Assembly: GCA_019637115.1 (NCBI GenBank)
Contig: JAHBWH010000084.1
Coordinates: 1 to 33,478 of the forward strand
DNA from: Myxococcales bacterium
GTDB lineage: Bacteria; Myxococcota_A; Polyangia; Polyangiales; Houyiibacteriaceae
Direction: 5' to 3'
DNA length: 33,478 nucleotides
Shown: positions 1-9,966 of the stretch, in pieces
Position numbering within the stretch: position 1 is the first letter of the stretch
Layout of the letters: each line of letters starts with the position of its first letter
Notes under the pieces: generated by a model
Database searches by the model: none
The model's input: only the letters and a program-made list of their open reading frames with translations
Told to the model about the DNA's origin: nothing
Translations under genes and position numbers: made by a program

Positions 1-230
1 GCGACGCGGGCGTCGCGACGCGCGACGCCGCCCTCGCCTTCGGGCTCCACTTCGTCCCGCTCTCGGAGGAGCGCTACGACCTCGTCATCCCGCGCGCGTC
101 TCTCGACGATCCGCGCGTCGAGCGCTGGCTCGACGCGCTCACCTCGCGCGCGGTCCGGATCGAGCTCGACGCGCTCGGCTACGACGTCACGCACGCCGGC
201 GATCGCGTCGCCGAGATCGGAGCGGCGTAG
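1..230 (+). CDS. C-terminal end of a regulator with a molybdate-type (PBP-like) binding domain, 5' end outside the window
   Basis: Seventy-five codons are readable from base 3 to the TAG at 228-230. The peptide starts DAGVATRDAALAFGLHFVPL, then has EERYDLVIPR and ends ELDALGYDV plus a short tail. This is the conserved end of the COG1910 periplasmic-binding-like domain (PF12727 type), usually joined to an N-terminal DNA-binding helix-turn-helix. In that family the domain is thought to sense molybdate or tungstate in the cytoplasm. The stop lies only 4 bases before modA, so this gene is probably the first of the molybdate operon and may regulate it. The DNA-binding part is not in the window, so its presence is inferred. 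A stand-alone binding domain is the alternative. Confidence 0.8.
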   Translation, partial: DAGVATRDAALAFGLHFVPLSEERYDLVIPRASLDDPRVERWLDALTSRAVRIELDALGYDVTHAGDRVAEIGAA

Positions 231-234
231 CGCC

Positions 235-1194
235 ATGTCTCGCCCCCGCGCTTCCCGCCTGCTCACGTGGCTCCTGCGCTCGTGGACGCCTCCAGCCGTG
301 CTCGCGCTCGGCCTCGCGCTGGGGTGCGGACGCGCCGCGCCACAAGCGCCGCCGCCGATTCGCGTCGCGGCCGCCGCCGACCTCGCGCTGGCGTTCGAAG
401 CGCTGGGCGCCGACTTCGAGCGACGGAGCGGGCGCCGGGTCACTTTCTCTTTCGGCTCGACGGGTCTGCTCGCGCGGCAGATCACCCAGGGCGCCCCCTT
501 CGATCTCTTCGCCGCCGCGAACGAGTCGTTCGTCGACGCCGCCGTCGCGTCTGGCGCGTGCGACGGCGCGACGAAGGCCGCCTACGCGCGCGGCCGCGTC
601 GTCGTCTGGACCCGCCGCGACGGCGTCCGCCCTCCGATGAGCGTCGAAGAGCTCGCCGACGCGCGTTTCGCTCGCGTCGCGATCGCGCATCCGGAGCACG
701 CGCCCTACGGGCAGGCGGCCAAGCAAGCGCTGATCACCGCCGGTATCTGGGACGCGCTCGAGCCACGCCTCGTCTACGGCGAGAACGTCCGCCAGACCCT
801 CCAGCTCGCCGAGAGCGGCAACGTCGAGGCGGCGATCGTGGCGCTCTCGCTCGTGACCGCCGACGCCACGCACCCGTGGCTGCTCGTCGACGACGCGCTG
901 CATCGGCCGATCGACCAAGCGCTCGTCGTCTGCACGCGGGGCGCGGACCGCGACGGCGGCGAGGCCTTCGCGCGCTTCGTGAGCTCACCGGAGGGTCGCG
1001 TCGTGATGCGGCGCCATGGCTTCCTCCTGCCGAACGAGACGCTGCCCGAGCGCGAGGCGAGCGCGGCCGTCCGAGGAGGCGACGGAGAAGGCACGAGTTG
1101 GGCCCAGCGGGGGGGAGCCGCTCGAGAAGCCACCGCCACCGAGGGTGCCTCGGCCACCCACGCGCGCGCTGACGAGCGACGAGGAGGCACATGA
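235..1194 (+). CDS. modA: ModA, molybdate ABC transporter substrate-binding lipoprotein
   Basis: Encodes 319 residues. The N-terminus is a lipoprotein signal: basic start, hydrophobic stretch, lipobox LALGC at about residue 31. The mature part opens IRVAAAADLALAFEALGADF and continues FSFGSTGLLARQITQGAPFD and FAAANESFVDAA, the typical ModA oxyanion-binding architecture. The family's normal end, RHGFLLP, is reached near base 1032. The protein then runs on for about 53 residues rich in Gly, Ala, Arg and Glu, where codons no longer favour G/C in third position (15 of 53 end in A or T). The true domain probably ends at about residue 266, and the tail looks like read-through. It should bind molybdate outside the inner membrane and deliver it to ModB. 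Its TGA overlaps the ATG of the next small ORF. Confidence 0.92.
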   Translation: MSRPRASRLLTWLLRSWTPPAVLALGLALGCGRAAPQAPPPIRVAAAADLALAFEALGADFERRSGRRVTFSFGSTGLLARQITQGAPFDLFAAANESFVDAAVASGACDGATKAAYARGRVVVWTRRDGVRPPMSVEELADARFARVAIAHPEHAPYGQAAKQALITAGIWDALEPRLVYGENVRQTLQLAESGNVEAAIVALSLVTADATHPWLLVDDALHRPIDQALVVCTRGADRDGGEAFARFVSSPEGRVVMRRHGFLLPNETLPEREASAAVRGGDGEGTSWAQRGGAAREATATEGASATHARADERRGGT

Positions 1195-1298
1195 GCCCGG
1201 GCTCGCTCCCCCGCGCACCCGTCGTCGCCGGACACACCAACATCGTCGGCTCGTGGGACGTCCACCCGCGGTCCGACGCGCCGCGAGAAGGCTCGTGA
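1191..1298 (+). CDS. Unrecognised 35-residue ORF translationally coupled between modA and modB
   Basis: A short ORF starts at ATG 1191 and stops at TGA 1296-1298. Its start overlaps the modA stop as ATGA, and its stop overlaps the modB GTG as GTGA. A strong Shine-Dalgarno, GAGGAGG, lies 3-4 bases before the ATG. About 31 of 35 codons end in G or C, as in real genes here and unlike the modA tail just before it. The peptide begins MSPGSLPRAPVVAGHTNIVG, contains GSWDVHPRSDAP, and is soluble-looking with no Cys and no membrane segment. No family is recognised. It could be a microprotein or simply a coupling ORF carrying ribosomes from modA to modB. Chance is possible at this length, but two 4-base overlaps plus a good ribosome site argue against it. 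Confidence 0.5.
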   Translation: MSPGSLPRAPVVAGHTNIVGSWDVHPRSDAPREGS

Positions 1299-1960
1299 GC
1301 TGGGATCCGCTCCTCCTCTCGTTCCAGGTCGCGGTCGCGTCGACCCTCATCGCCGGGACGCTCGGCGTCGCCCTCGCGGGCCTGACCGCGCGCGCCCACC
1401 GCGCGGGCTGGGACCTGCTCGAGGTGCTGATCACCGCGCCGATGATCCTCCCGCCGACCGTCCTCGGCTATTACCTGCTGCTCGCCGTCGGGCGCGACAG
1501 CGCGGTCGGCGGCGCGTACGAGGCGCTCACTGGCTCACCCATCGTCTTCACCAAGACCGCCGCCGTCCTCGCGGGCACCCTCGCGGCGCTGCCCTTCGTC
1601 GTGAAGTCGTCGCGCGCCGCGATGGAGGAGGTCGACCCGCGGCTCATCGGCGCCGCGGCGACGCTCGGGGCGTCTCCGCTCAGGGTCTTCTTCACGGTCG
1701 TGCTCCCCACGAGCAAGAGCGGCGTGCTCGCGGGGCTGACCCTCGGCTTCGCGCGCGCCCTCGGCGACTTCGGCGTGACGCTGATGATCGCGGGCAACAT
1801 CCCCGGGCTCACGCAGACGGGCGCGCTCGCCATCTACGACGCGATCCAAGCGAACCGCGACGCCGAGGCCGCGGGCATGGCCGCGGTGATGACGGCCTTC
1901 GGCGTCGCCGCGCTCTACCTCGGCACCCGCCTCACCCGCGCGAGGCGCCATGCGTGGTGA
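1295..1960 (+). CDS. modB: ModB, molybdate ABC transporter permease
   Basis: Encodes 221 residues from GTG 1295, preceded by GAGAAGG at 6 bases. The frame is open back to 1016, but the upstream part is charged and unlike the family, while 221 residues is the normal ModB length. Sequence from the start (SWDPLLLSFQVAVASTLIAG) is hydrophobic with about five membrane segments. The ABC permease EAA loop is clear: EEVDPRLIGAAATLGASPLR followed by VFFTVVLP. A further conserved block is GFARALGDFGVTLMIAGNIP. It forms the inner-membrane channel that passes molybdate from ModA, driven by ModC. The last 11 bases overlap modC. Sulfate or tungstate transport is possible but less likely given the context. 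Confidence 0.93.
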   Translation: MSWDPLLLSFQVAVASTLIAGTLGVALAGLTARAHRAGWDLLEVLITAPMILPPTVLGYYLLLAVGRDSAVGGAYEALTGSPIVFTKTAAVLAGTLAALPFVVKSSRAAMEEVDPRLIGAAATLGASPLRVFFTVVLPTSKSGVLAGLTLGFARALGDFGVTLMIAGNIPGLTQTGALAIYDAIQANRDAEAAGMAAVMTAFGVAALYLGTRLTRARRHAW

Positions 1961-2657
1961 GCCTCGCCTCCGCGTCCGCGCGCGCGTCGACGGGGCCGAC
2001 CATGAGCGCCCGCGCCTCGACGTCGACCTCGCGTTCCCGTCGGGGATCACCTCGATCGTCGGGCCCTCGGGCGCGGGCAAGACGACGCTGCTGGTGACGA
2101 TCGCGGGCCTCGCGACGCCGACGAGCGGCCGGATCACGCTCGACGACGCGCAACTCTACGACGCCTCGCGCGGCGCGCTCGTGCCCACGCACCGCCGCCA
2201 GATCGCGCTCGTCTTCCAGTCGCTCGCGCTCTTCCCGCACCTGCGCGTCTGGCAGAACGCGGCGTACGGCGCCCCCGGCGACAAGCGGGCGCGCCGCGAG
2301 CGCGCCCTCCACTGGCTCGAGCGTGTCCGCGCGAGCCACCTCGCGGACCGCGCCCCGGCGACGCTCTCCGGCGGCGAGGCGCAGCGCGTCGCCCTCGCGC
2401 GCGCGCTCGCCTCCGAGCCACGCGCGCTCCTCCTCGACGAGCCCTTCTCCGCGCTCGACGCGCCGCTACGGCGCGCGCTCGGCGAAGACCTCCGCGCGCT
2501 CGTCGACGAGCTCGACATCCCCACGCTGCTGGTCACCCACCACCGCGACGACGCGATGTCCCTCGGCGCGCGCGTGGTCACCCTCGAAGCCGGCCGCGTC
2601 GCCGCCGACACCACGGCCCCACGTCTCGACGCCGAGTCACGCCAGAAGCAAGGGTGA
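1950..2657 (+). CDS. modC: ModC, molybdate ABC transporter ATP-binding protein (short form)
   Basis: Encodes 235 residues. Walker A is GPSGAGKT (38-45), the Q-loop is in LVFQSLALFPHLRVWQN, the ABC signature is LSGGEAQRVALARAL (from 139), Walker B is ALLLDEPFSALD (D163, E164), and the H-loop is LLVTHH. This powers ModB in the cytoplasm. Typical ModC proteins have about 350 residues, with a C-terminal TOBE/Mop domain that binds molybdate for feedback inhibition. This one stops right after the ATPase core and has no such domain, so any feedback must come from elsewhere, perhaps from the regulator at the left edge. The start overlaps modB by 11 bases. The gene ends against an oppositely oriented lipoprotein remnant. 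Confidence 0.9.
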   Translation: MRGEPRLRVRARVDGADHERPRLDVDLAFPSGITSIVGPSGAGKTTLLVTIAGLATPTSGRITLDDAQLYDASRGALVPTHRRQIALVFQSLALFPHLRVWQNAAYGAPGDKRARRERALHWLERVRASHLADRAPATLSGGEAQRVALARALASEPRALLLDEPFSALDAPLRRALGEDLRALVDELDIPTLLVTHHRDDAMSLGARVVTLEAGRVAADTTAPRLDAESRQKQG

Positions 2658-3020
2658 TTGACGTCGTATTTGATCGAGCCCGGGCAGACGCCGATGGCGG
2701 GCGCCGTCTCGAGCAAGTCGAGGACCCTCCAGCGTCCCCCGACCGTCATCGGGCTCATGTGCGTGAAGGACTCGTCGAACCTTCCCACCGCGTAGACGTC
2801 CGTGAGGAGCACGCGGACCCCTTTCCCGTCAGCCGCGAAGACGATCTCGACGCGATCGGGCAACCGGATCACGAGCTGGCCGTCGGCGATGTACGCGTCG
2901 TCGTCGCTGATGCGCGGTCGCTCTCGGTCCTCCCTGAAGAACGCGTCGTTTCGCACCCAGAGCCAGTCTTCGCCGTCCCACGTGGCAGCTCGTCAGCATG
3001 AGCAGGGGAGCGACCACCAC
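2658..3020 (-). pseudogene. Remnant of a small lipoprotein gene behind ppk (frameshifted, 3' end lost or antisense to modC)
   Basis: Directly after the ppk stop (TGA 3046-3044) the minus strand reads WSWAAVVVAPLLMLTSC in one frame, a convincing lipoprotein signal with lipobox. Near base 2988 the protein-like sequence moves to another frame: WDGEDWLWVRNDAFFRED, then DDAYIADGQLVIRLPDRVEI, VLLTDVYAVGRFDESFTHMS and LETAPAIGVCPGSIKYDVNH. Removing one C in TGCCACG would join the two as LTSCTWDGEDWLWV. In the second frame the first start is GTG 2956, after an in-frame TGA. Past about base 2657 the frame runs antisense through modC and no longer looks like protein, so the 3' end is missing or ends inside modC. 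No family is recognised. A sequencing error at the CC run is an alternative for the frameshift. Confidence 0.55.
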
Positions 3021-3043
3021 CGCCGCCCAGGACCAGCCGGTCG

Positions 3044-5347
<2,304 letters not shown>

Positions 5348-5424
5348 CACGCCTTCGTTGTGTGCCGTTCGACACGAGCCGGTCAAGCATTGGTGGCGAA
5401 ACGTCACAAGTAGAGAGGTCAACA

Positions 5425-5497
5425 CCCCGTGCCCCTGCCCCTGCCCGTGCCCTTGCCCGACGCAGCCGACGCAGCCGACCCCCGACGCAAGCCCCGA
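5425..5497. repeat. GCCCNT hexamers and a CGACGCAGC repeat between ppk and the DUF1592 gene
   Basis: The divergent intergenic region 5348-5630 contains successive hexamers GCCCCT, GCCCCT, GCCCGT, GCCCTT, GCCCGA (5431-5460), then two copies of CGACGCAGC and further CGACGCAAGC-like pieces. No reading frame here looks like protein. It sits where the promoters of both flanking genes should be. The remaining sequence of the gap shows no clear -10/-35 pair. Confidence 0.7.
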
Positions 5498-5630
5498 CGA
5501 CGCTGGCCCCCCCACGCAAGCCCCCAAGCAAGCCCGCCGAAGAGTGAGCGCCGTTTGCGATCCATCAACGGGACGTGGTAATACCAATCGGCCGAGCGCG
5601 ACGTCGGGATCGCCGCGCGTTGGAGGTGTG

Positions 5631-7289
5631 ATGTCTTGGATTCTTCGCTGGGGAGCGGCGCTCATCCTCGGCGCGTCGCTGGGTCTCGTAGGGTGCGAGG
5701 GAGAGATCGAAGCTCCCACCGTCGCCACGCGTCCGCCGCCGCCCTTCGAGCCCGCGCCCGCTCAGCTCCGTCGCCTGACCCAGCCGCAATACCGCAACGC
5801 GATCACCGACCTCTTCGGTGAGGTGGTGCTCCCTGCGCGGCTCGAGCCCGACGAGCGCGTCGACGGCCTCTACCAGGTCGGCGCCCACCTCACGACCATC
5901 AGCGCGCGCGGCACCGAGCTCTACGAAGCCGCCGCGTACCAGATCGCCGGCCAAGCCGTCGACGAGGCGCACCGCGATCGCTGGATCCTCTGCGCGCCCT
6001 CGGGCGTCGTCGACCGCGCGTGCGCCGAGCAGAGCCTGCGGGTGCTCGGCCGCCGCACGTGGCGACGACCGCTGAGCGAGGTCGAGCTCGCGCAGCTCGT
6101 CGAGATCGGCGCGAACGCCGCTCGACGCCTCGGCGACTTCTACGCCGGCATGGAGTTCTCGGTCGCGACCCTCCTGCAGTCGCCGCACTTCCTCTTCCGT
6201 CGCGAGGTGGGGGCCGAGACGGACGGCCCGCGCCGCCACACGGGCTGGGAGATGGCCGAGCGCCTCTCCTTCTTCCTCTGGAACACCATCCCCGACGACG
6301 CCCTCCTCGACGCGGCCGCGCGGGGCGAGCTCGGCGACCACCCCCGCTACGCCGAGCACGTCGACCGGCTCCTCGCCGACCCGCGCGCCAAGCAGGGCGT
6401 GCGCGCCTTCTTCACGGAGATGCTCGAGCTCGACGAGCTCGACGAGCTCCGCAAGGACCCGACGATCTTCGAGCACTACACCCCCGAGCTCGGCGCGTCC
6501 GCCCGCGAAGAGACGCTGCGCCTCATCGAGCACCTCGTCTTCGAGCGCGACGCCGACTACCGCGAGCTCATGACGACGCGGACGACCTTCATCGACCGTC
6601 GGCTCGCGTCCCTCTACGGCGTGCCCGCGCCCGCGCGCGAGGGCTTCGGCCGCTACGACTTCCCCGAGAGCTCCGAGCGCGTCGGCCTGCTCGGCCACAT
6701 CTCGGTGCTCGCGCTGCAAGCGCACGCCTCGGTGAGCTCGCCGACCCTTCGCGGCATCTTCGTCCGCCGCAACCTGCTCTGTGGTGCGATCCCGCCGCCT
6801 CCCGCCAACGTCGACACGTCGATCCCCGAGCCCCTCCCCGGCTCCGTCACGCTGCGAGACCGCGTCGCCCGCCACCTGCAGGATCCGAGCTGCGCGGGCT
6901 GCCATCGCCTGATGGACCCGCTCGGCCTCGGGCTCGAGAACTTCGACGCCATCGGCCGCTGGCGCGACACCGAGAGCGGCGAGCCCATCGACGCGAGCGG
7001 CGACGTAAACGGGATCCCCTTCTCGACGCCGAGTGAGCTCGCCTACACGGTCGCGGCGACGCCCGACTTCACGCAATGCGTGATGCGCACGGCGTACCGC
7101 TACGCGACCGGCCACAAGGAGGTCCCTGGTGAGGCCGCGACCCTCCGGGACATCACCGGACGCTTCGAGCGCAGCGGCTTCCGCGTCCTCCCGCTCCTGC
7201 GCAGCATCGCGCTCTCGGACGGCTTCCGCCGCGTGGGCGCGCCCGTCATCACCGTCGACTCCACCCCCTCGGGCGAGGTGAGCCCATGA
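5631..7289 (+). CDS. DUF1592-family secreted lipoprotein with a c-type haem motif
   Basis: Encodes 552 residues from ATG 5631, with GGAGG just upstream and a lipoprotein signal (MSWILRWGAALILGASLGLV then GC, Cys about 22). Domain order matches planctomycete/myxobacterial surface proteins. A DUF1587-like start is LRRLTQPQYRNAITDLFG (about 47-110). A DUF1595-like block is RRTWRRPLSEVELAQLVEIG. The DUF1592 core covers about 205-330 (GWEMAERLSFFLWNTIPDDA). DUF1588 has LLGHISVLALQAHASVSSPT and LCGAIPPPP, and holds CAGCH at 421-425 within DPSCAGCHRLMDPLGLGLEN. DUF1585 is C-terminal (about 455-530). The CxxCH suggests covalent haem and a redox role outside the inner membrane, but the family's reaction is unknown. 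Its TGA overlaps the next gene's ATG, so the two are co-translated. Confidence 0.9.
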   Translation: MSWILRWGAALILGASLGLVGCEGEIEAPTVATRPPPPFEPAPAQLRRLTQPQYRNAITDLFGEVVLPARLEPDERVDGLYQVGAHLTTISARGTELYEAAAYQIAGQAVDEAHRDRWILCAPSGVVDRACAEQSLRVLGRRTWRRPLSEVELAQLVEIGANAARRLGDFYAGMEFSVATLLQSPHFLFRREVGAETDGPRRHTGWEMAERLSFFLWNTIPDDALLDAAARGELGDHPRYAEHVDRLLADPRAKQGVRAFFTEMLELDELDELRKDPTIFEHYTPELGASAREETLRLIEHLVFERDADYRELMTTRTTFIDRRLASLYGVPAPAREGFGRYDFPESSERVGLLGHISVLALQAHASVSSPTLRGIFVRRNLLCGAIPPPPANVDTSIPEPLPGSVTLRDRVARHLQDPSCAGCHRLMDPLGLGLENFDAIGRWRDTESGEPIDASGDVNGIPFSTPSELAYTVAATPDFTQCVMRTAYRYATGHKEVPGEAATLRDITGRFERSGFRVLPLLRSIALSDGFRRVGAPVITVDSTPSGEVSP

Positions 7290-8740
7290 TCATTCGTACG
7301 AAGAAGCCCGGCCGTTTCGGCCGCCGCTCGGTGCTCCGTGGCCTGCTCGGCGGCGCCGCGGTCGGCGTCAGCCTCCCGGCCTTGCAGATCTTCCTGAACG
7401 AGAGCGGCACGGCCTACGCCGACGGCGCCGCCTTCCCCAAGCGCTTCGGCGTCTTCTTCTGGGGCAACGGCGTCTTGCCGTGGCGCTGGGTGCCGCAGAT
7501 GACGGGCTCGTTCGCCGAGCGCGACGAGCTCACGGGCGAGTACGCTCTGCCGCTGAGCGAGCAGCTCGCCAGCCTCGAGTCGCTACGAGAAGACATGATC
7601 GTCGTCAGCGGCTTCGACGTGAAGACCGGCGGACGCATCCCGCACAACTCGGCGGTCTGCGGGATGCTCACGGGCGCGCCGCTCGTCGTCGAGGGCGAGC
7701 GCGAGATCTGGGAGCACCCGACGATCGACCAGATCGTCGCCCGCGAGCTCGGCAGCTACACGCGCTTCCGCTCGCTCGAGACCTCGGGTGTCCCGAGCAG
7801 CTACAGCGTGAGCTACAGCGGCAGCAACACCCGCAACCCGAGCGAGTCGTCGCCGTGGAACCTCTACCAGCGGCTCTTCGTCGACGGCTTCCGCCTCCCG
7901 GGCGAAGAGGCCTTCTCGGACCCGCGCCTCGCGCTGAGGCGCAGCGTGCTCGACGCGGTGATGGACCACTCGCGTGACCTCCGGCGCCACCTCGGCTCCG
8001 AGGACCAGCGGCGGGTGGACATGCACTTCACGCAGATCCGCGAGCTCGAGATGCGCATCGCGCGGCTCGAGGACGACCCGCCGAGCTTCGAGGCGTGCAT
8101 GCGCCCGAACGCGCCGCCGATGGAGCTCGCGTCGGACGAGCGCGGCCGCCCGCCGGTGGTCGAGCGCAACGCGCTGATGGCGGAGCTCTTGGCGATGGCC
8201 TTCGCCTGCGACCAGACGCGCGTCTTCTCGCACGCGCTCTCGCCCGCCGTCGGCGACGTGGTCTTCCCGGTCGACGGACTCGAGATCATGGAGTCGGGCC
8301 AGGGCGTGCTGAAGGGTCACCACGACCTCACGCACAACGAGCCGCCGCCCACGGCCGACGAGGTCCGCAACCTCGGCGTCGACGCCGACGTGCAGATGTG
8401 GCGCGTGAACGAGATCGTGAAGCACATCGTCGGCCGCATCGGCGACTTCGTGAGCGCGTTCAAGGCGATCCCCGAGGGCAGCGAGACGCTCCTCGACCAC
8501 ATGGCGATCCTCGGCACGACCGACAGCTCGAACCCGCGCCTGCACTCGCTCGAGGACTTCCCGATCCTCGTCTTCGGCGGCCTCTCGGGCGCGCTGCGGA
8601 CCGGACAGCACTACCGCTCCGACGGCGACAACGCCTCGCGCGTGAGCCTCTCGATCCTGCGCGGGCTCGGGCTCAACGCCGGGAGCTTCGGCCACGGGGA
8701 CGGCCGGACCACCGACGGAGTCAGCGCGATCGAGCGCTGA
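7286..8740 (+). CDS. DUF1552-family protein, Tat-exported
   Basis: Encodes 484 residues. The N-terminus RFGRRSVLRGLLGGAAVGVS is a twin-arginine signal (RR about 13-14), so the protein is probably folded, perhaps with a cofactor or metal, before export. The mature part has FPKRFGVFFWGNGVLPWRW, VVSGFDVKTGGRIPHNSAVC, TIDQIVARELGS, a block FACDQTRVFSHALSPAVGDV, HHDLTHNEPPPTADE and an end FGGLSGALRTGQHYRSDGDN. This is the DUF1552 family (PF07586), nearly always encoded next to DUF1592 proteins, and distantly like DUF1501/sulfatase-type exported proteins. It starts inside the stop of the upstream gene (ATGA overlap), which implies a matched pair. The function is unknown; only the pairing and the export route are supported by sequence. 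Confidence 0.9.
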   Translation: MIIRTKKPGRFGRRSVLRGLLGGAAVGVSLPALQIFLNESGTAYADGAAFPKRFGVFFWGNGVLPWRWVPQMTGSFAERDELTGEYALPLSEQLASLESLREDMIVVSGFDVKTGGRIPHNSAVCGMLTGAPLVVEGEREIWEHPTIDQIVARELGSYTRFRSLETSGVPSSYSVSYSGSNTRNPSESSPWNLYQRLFVDGFRLPGEEAFSDPRLALRRSVLDAVMDHSRDLRRHLGSEDQRRVDMHFTQIRELEMRIARLEDDPPSFEACMRPNAPPMELASDERGRPPVVERNALMAELLAMAFACDQTRVFSHALSPAVGDVVFPVDGLEIMESGQGVLKGHHDLTHNEPPPTADEVRNLGVDADVQMWRVNEIVKHIVGRIGDFVSAFKAIPEGSETLLDHMAILGTTDSSNPRLHSLEDFPILVFGGLSGALRTGQHYRSDGDNASRVSLSILRGLGLNAGSFGHGDGRTTDGVSAIER

Positions 8741-8750
8741 GGAGATGATC

Positions 8751-9635
8751 ATGAAGACGCTCCTCCAGACCGCCCTCACCCTGCGTGGCCTCGTCGCGCT
8801 CCCCGGTCTCGTCGTGCTGGCCGGGTGCGCGGCGGAGACGGGCGAGCACCGCGCCTTCGTCGCGTCCGAGATCGGCTTCGGCTCGCGGACGGGCGAGCAG
8901 ATCGACGGCCGCGACGTGGCCATCGGGCTGAACCTGGACGGCCGGGACTCGGACGCCCAGGACCTGCAGGGCTGTCGCCGTCGTGACTTCATCGCGCCCG
9001 ACGGGACGCGCGGGATCGACAACCAGTTCACGCACCTCTACGAGCTCGTCGAGGACGTCTTCCAAGAGGGCGTGGTCGAAGGGATCATCAAGAACAGCAT
9101 CAACGAGGGGCGCCTGCTCCTGATGTTCCAGATCTCCAAGGTGACCGACTGGAAGAACGACGACGACGTCGAGGTCGCGATCTTCCTCGGCGATGGGCGG
9201 CCGAACATCAACACCGAGAACGCGCTCGTCCGCGATCAGACCTTCGACATCCGCAGCGACGCGCCGGTCGCCCGCACGCGCGGGAGCATCCGCGATGGCG
9301 TCCTCCGCACGGAGCCCATCGACGTCGAGCTGCCGATGGCCTTCTTCAACGTCTTCTTCGACCTGCAGCTCCGTGGCGCGCAGATCCAGGCCGAGCTCGA
9401 CATGGACGGCAACCTCGTCGGCCTCATGGGCGGCGGCGTCGACAAAGAGCAGATCTTCGAGATCGGCCGGATGGCCGACGCGATGCAGGGCGAGCAGGTC
9501 TCGCCGCTCCTGAACCTGCTCATCCCGACGTGGACGGACCTCTACCCCGACGAGCGCGGGATCTGCTCGCACATCTCGGCCGCGCTCACCTTCCGGAGCG
9601 TCCCGGCGTTCGTCTTCGACGACGTCCGCCCCTGA
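8751..9635 (+). CDS. Unrecognised lipoprotein linked to the DUF1592/DUF1552 pair
   Basis: Encodes 294 residues from ATG 8751. An in-frame ATG at 8745 exists, but it touches the GGAG at 8741-8744, whereas 8751 has a proper 6-base spacing. The start MKTLLQTALTLRGLVALPGL followed by VVLAGC is a lipoprotein signal. The mature part has RRDFIAPDGTRGIDNQFTHL, a region of short acidic strands (DDDVEVAIFLGDGRPNI), VELPMAFFNVFFDLQLRGAQ, and ends AALTFRSVPAFVFDDVRP. No catalytic motif or repeat is seen; many alternating hydrophobic strands suggest a mostly beta fold. It lies 10 bases after the DUF1552 gene in the same direction and is likely in the same operon. Similar lipoproteins accompany this pair in myxobacteria as far as I recall, but no function is known. 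Confidence 0.8.
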   Translation: MKTLLQTALTLRGLVALPGLVVLAGCAAETGEHRAFVASEIGFGSRTGEQIDGRDVAIGLNLDGRDSDAQDLQGCRRRDFIAPDGTRGIDNQFTHLYELVEDVFQEGVVEGIIKNSINEGRLLLMFQISKVTDWKNDDDVEVAIFLGDGRPNINTENALVRDQTFDIRSDAPVARTRGSIRDGVLRTEPIDVELPMAFFNVFFDLQLRGAQIQAELDMDGNLVGLMGGGVDKEQIFEIGRMADAMQGEQVSPLLNLLIPTWTDLYPDERGICSHISAALTFRSVPAFVFDDVRP

Positions 9636-9741
9636 CCATCTGCCGCCCTCGACGTGCGCCCCCGACCATCGGCCCGACTCTCGGTGACCGTCGGCCACGC
9701 CCACCGTCGGCCACCCCGACCGTCGCGCCTGACCGTCGGTC
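9634..9741. repeat. Six degenerate copies of GACCRTCGGCC after the lipoprotein gene
   Basis: Copies begin at 9634, 9664, 9686, 9702, 9718 and 9731, all in the same orientation, with spacing shrinking from 30 to 13 bases. The first overlaps the upstream stop codon. The rest of the gap to 9966 has no gene; it holds a small GGCCTCCGGCC inverted repeat near 9793 and no convincing promoter, although the next gene has a ribosome site. Confidence 0.6.
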
Positions 9742-9966
9742 GCGCGCTGCTGACTCCCGCCGCCTTGCGCGCGCCCGACGGCGCTGCCCCGGCCTCCGGC
9801 CGGACTATGGCCGCCTGACCTTGGTCCGGCCCGCGCCGCCCTCCGCGCGGCCGAAGGGACATCGCGAACCGCATTCATTCCCTCTTGTGCGCCGGCTTGC
9901 GTCGTCGGATTCTTCGGTCTGGGTGTGTCGGGTGCGGCCGCGGGACGCGGCCAGGCGAGGTGTCAG

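Noticed and set aside
1016-1294. An N-terminal extension of ModB starting at 1016
   Set aside because: It overlaps modA and the small ORF, is hydrophilic and unlike ModB; GTG 1295 has a ribosome site and gives the normal length.
5380-5430. Possible Pho-box upstream of ppk (TTGACC, CTTGTGAC, CTTGACC pieces on the minus strand)
   Set aside because: The spacing is not the 11-base period of Pho boxes and the half-sites are poor matches.
5348-5728. A 127-residue N-terminal extension of PPK
   Set aside because: It crosses a tandem repeat and the start of the divergent gene; ATG 5347 has a ribosome site and gives a normal PPK1 start.
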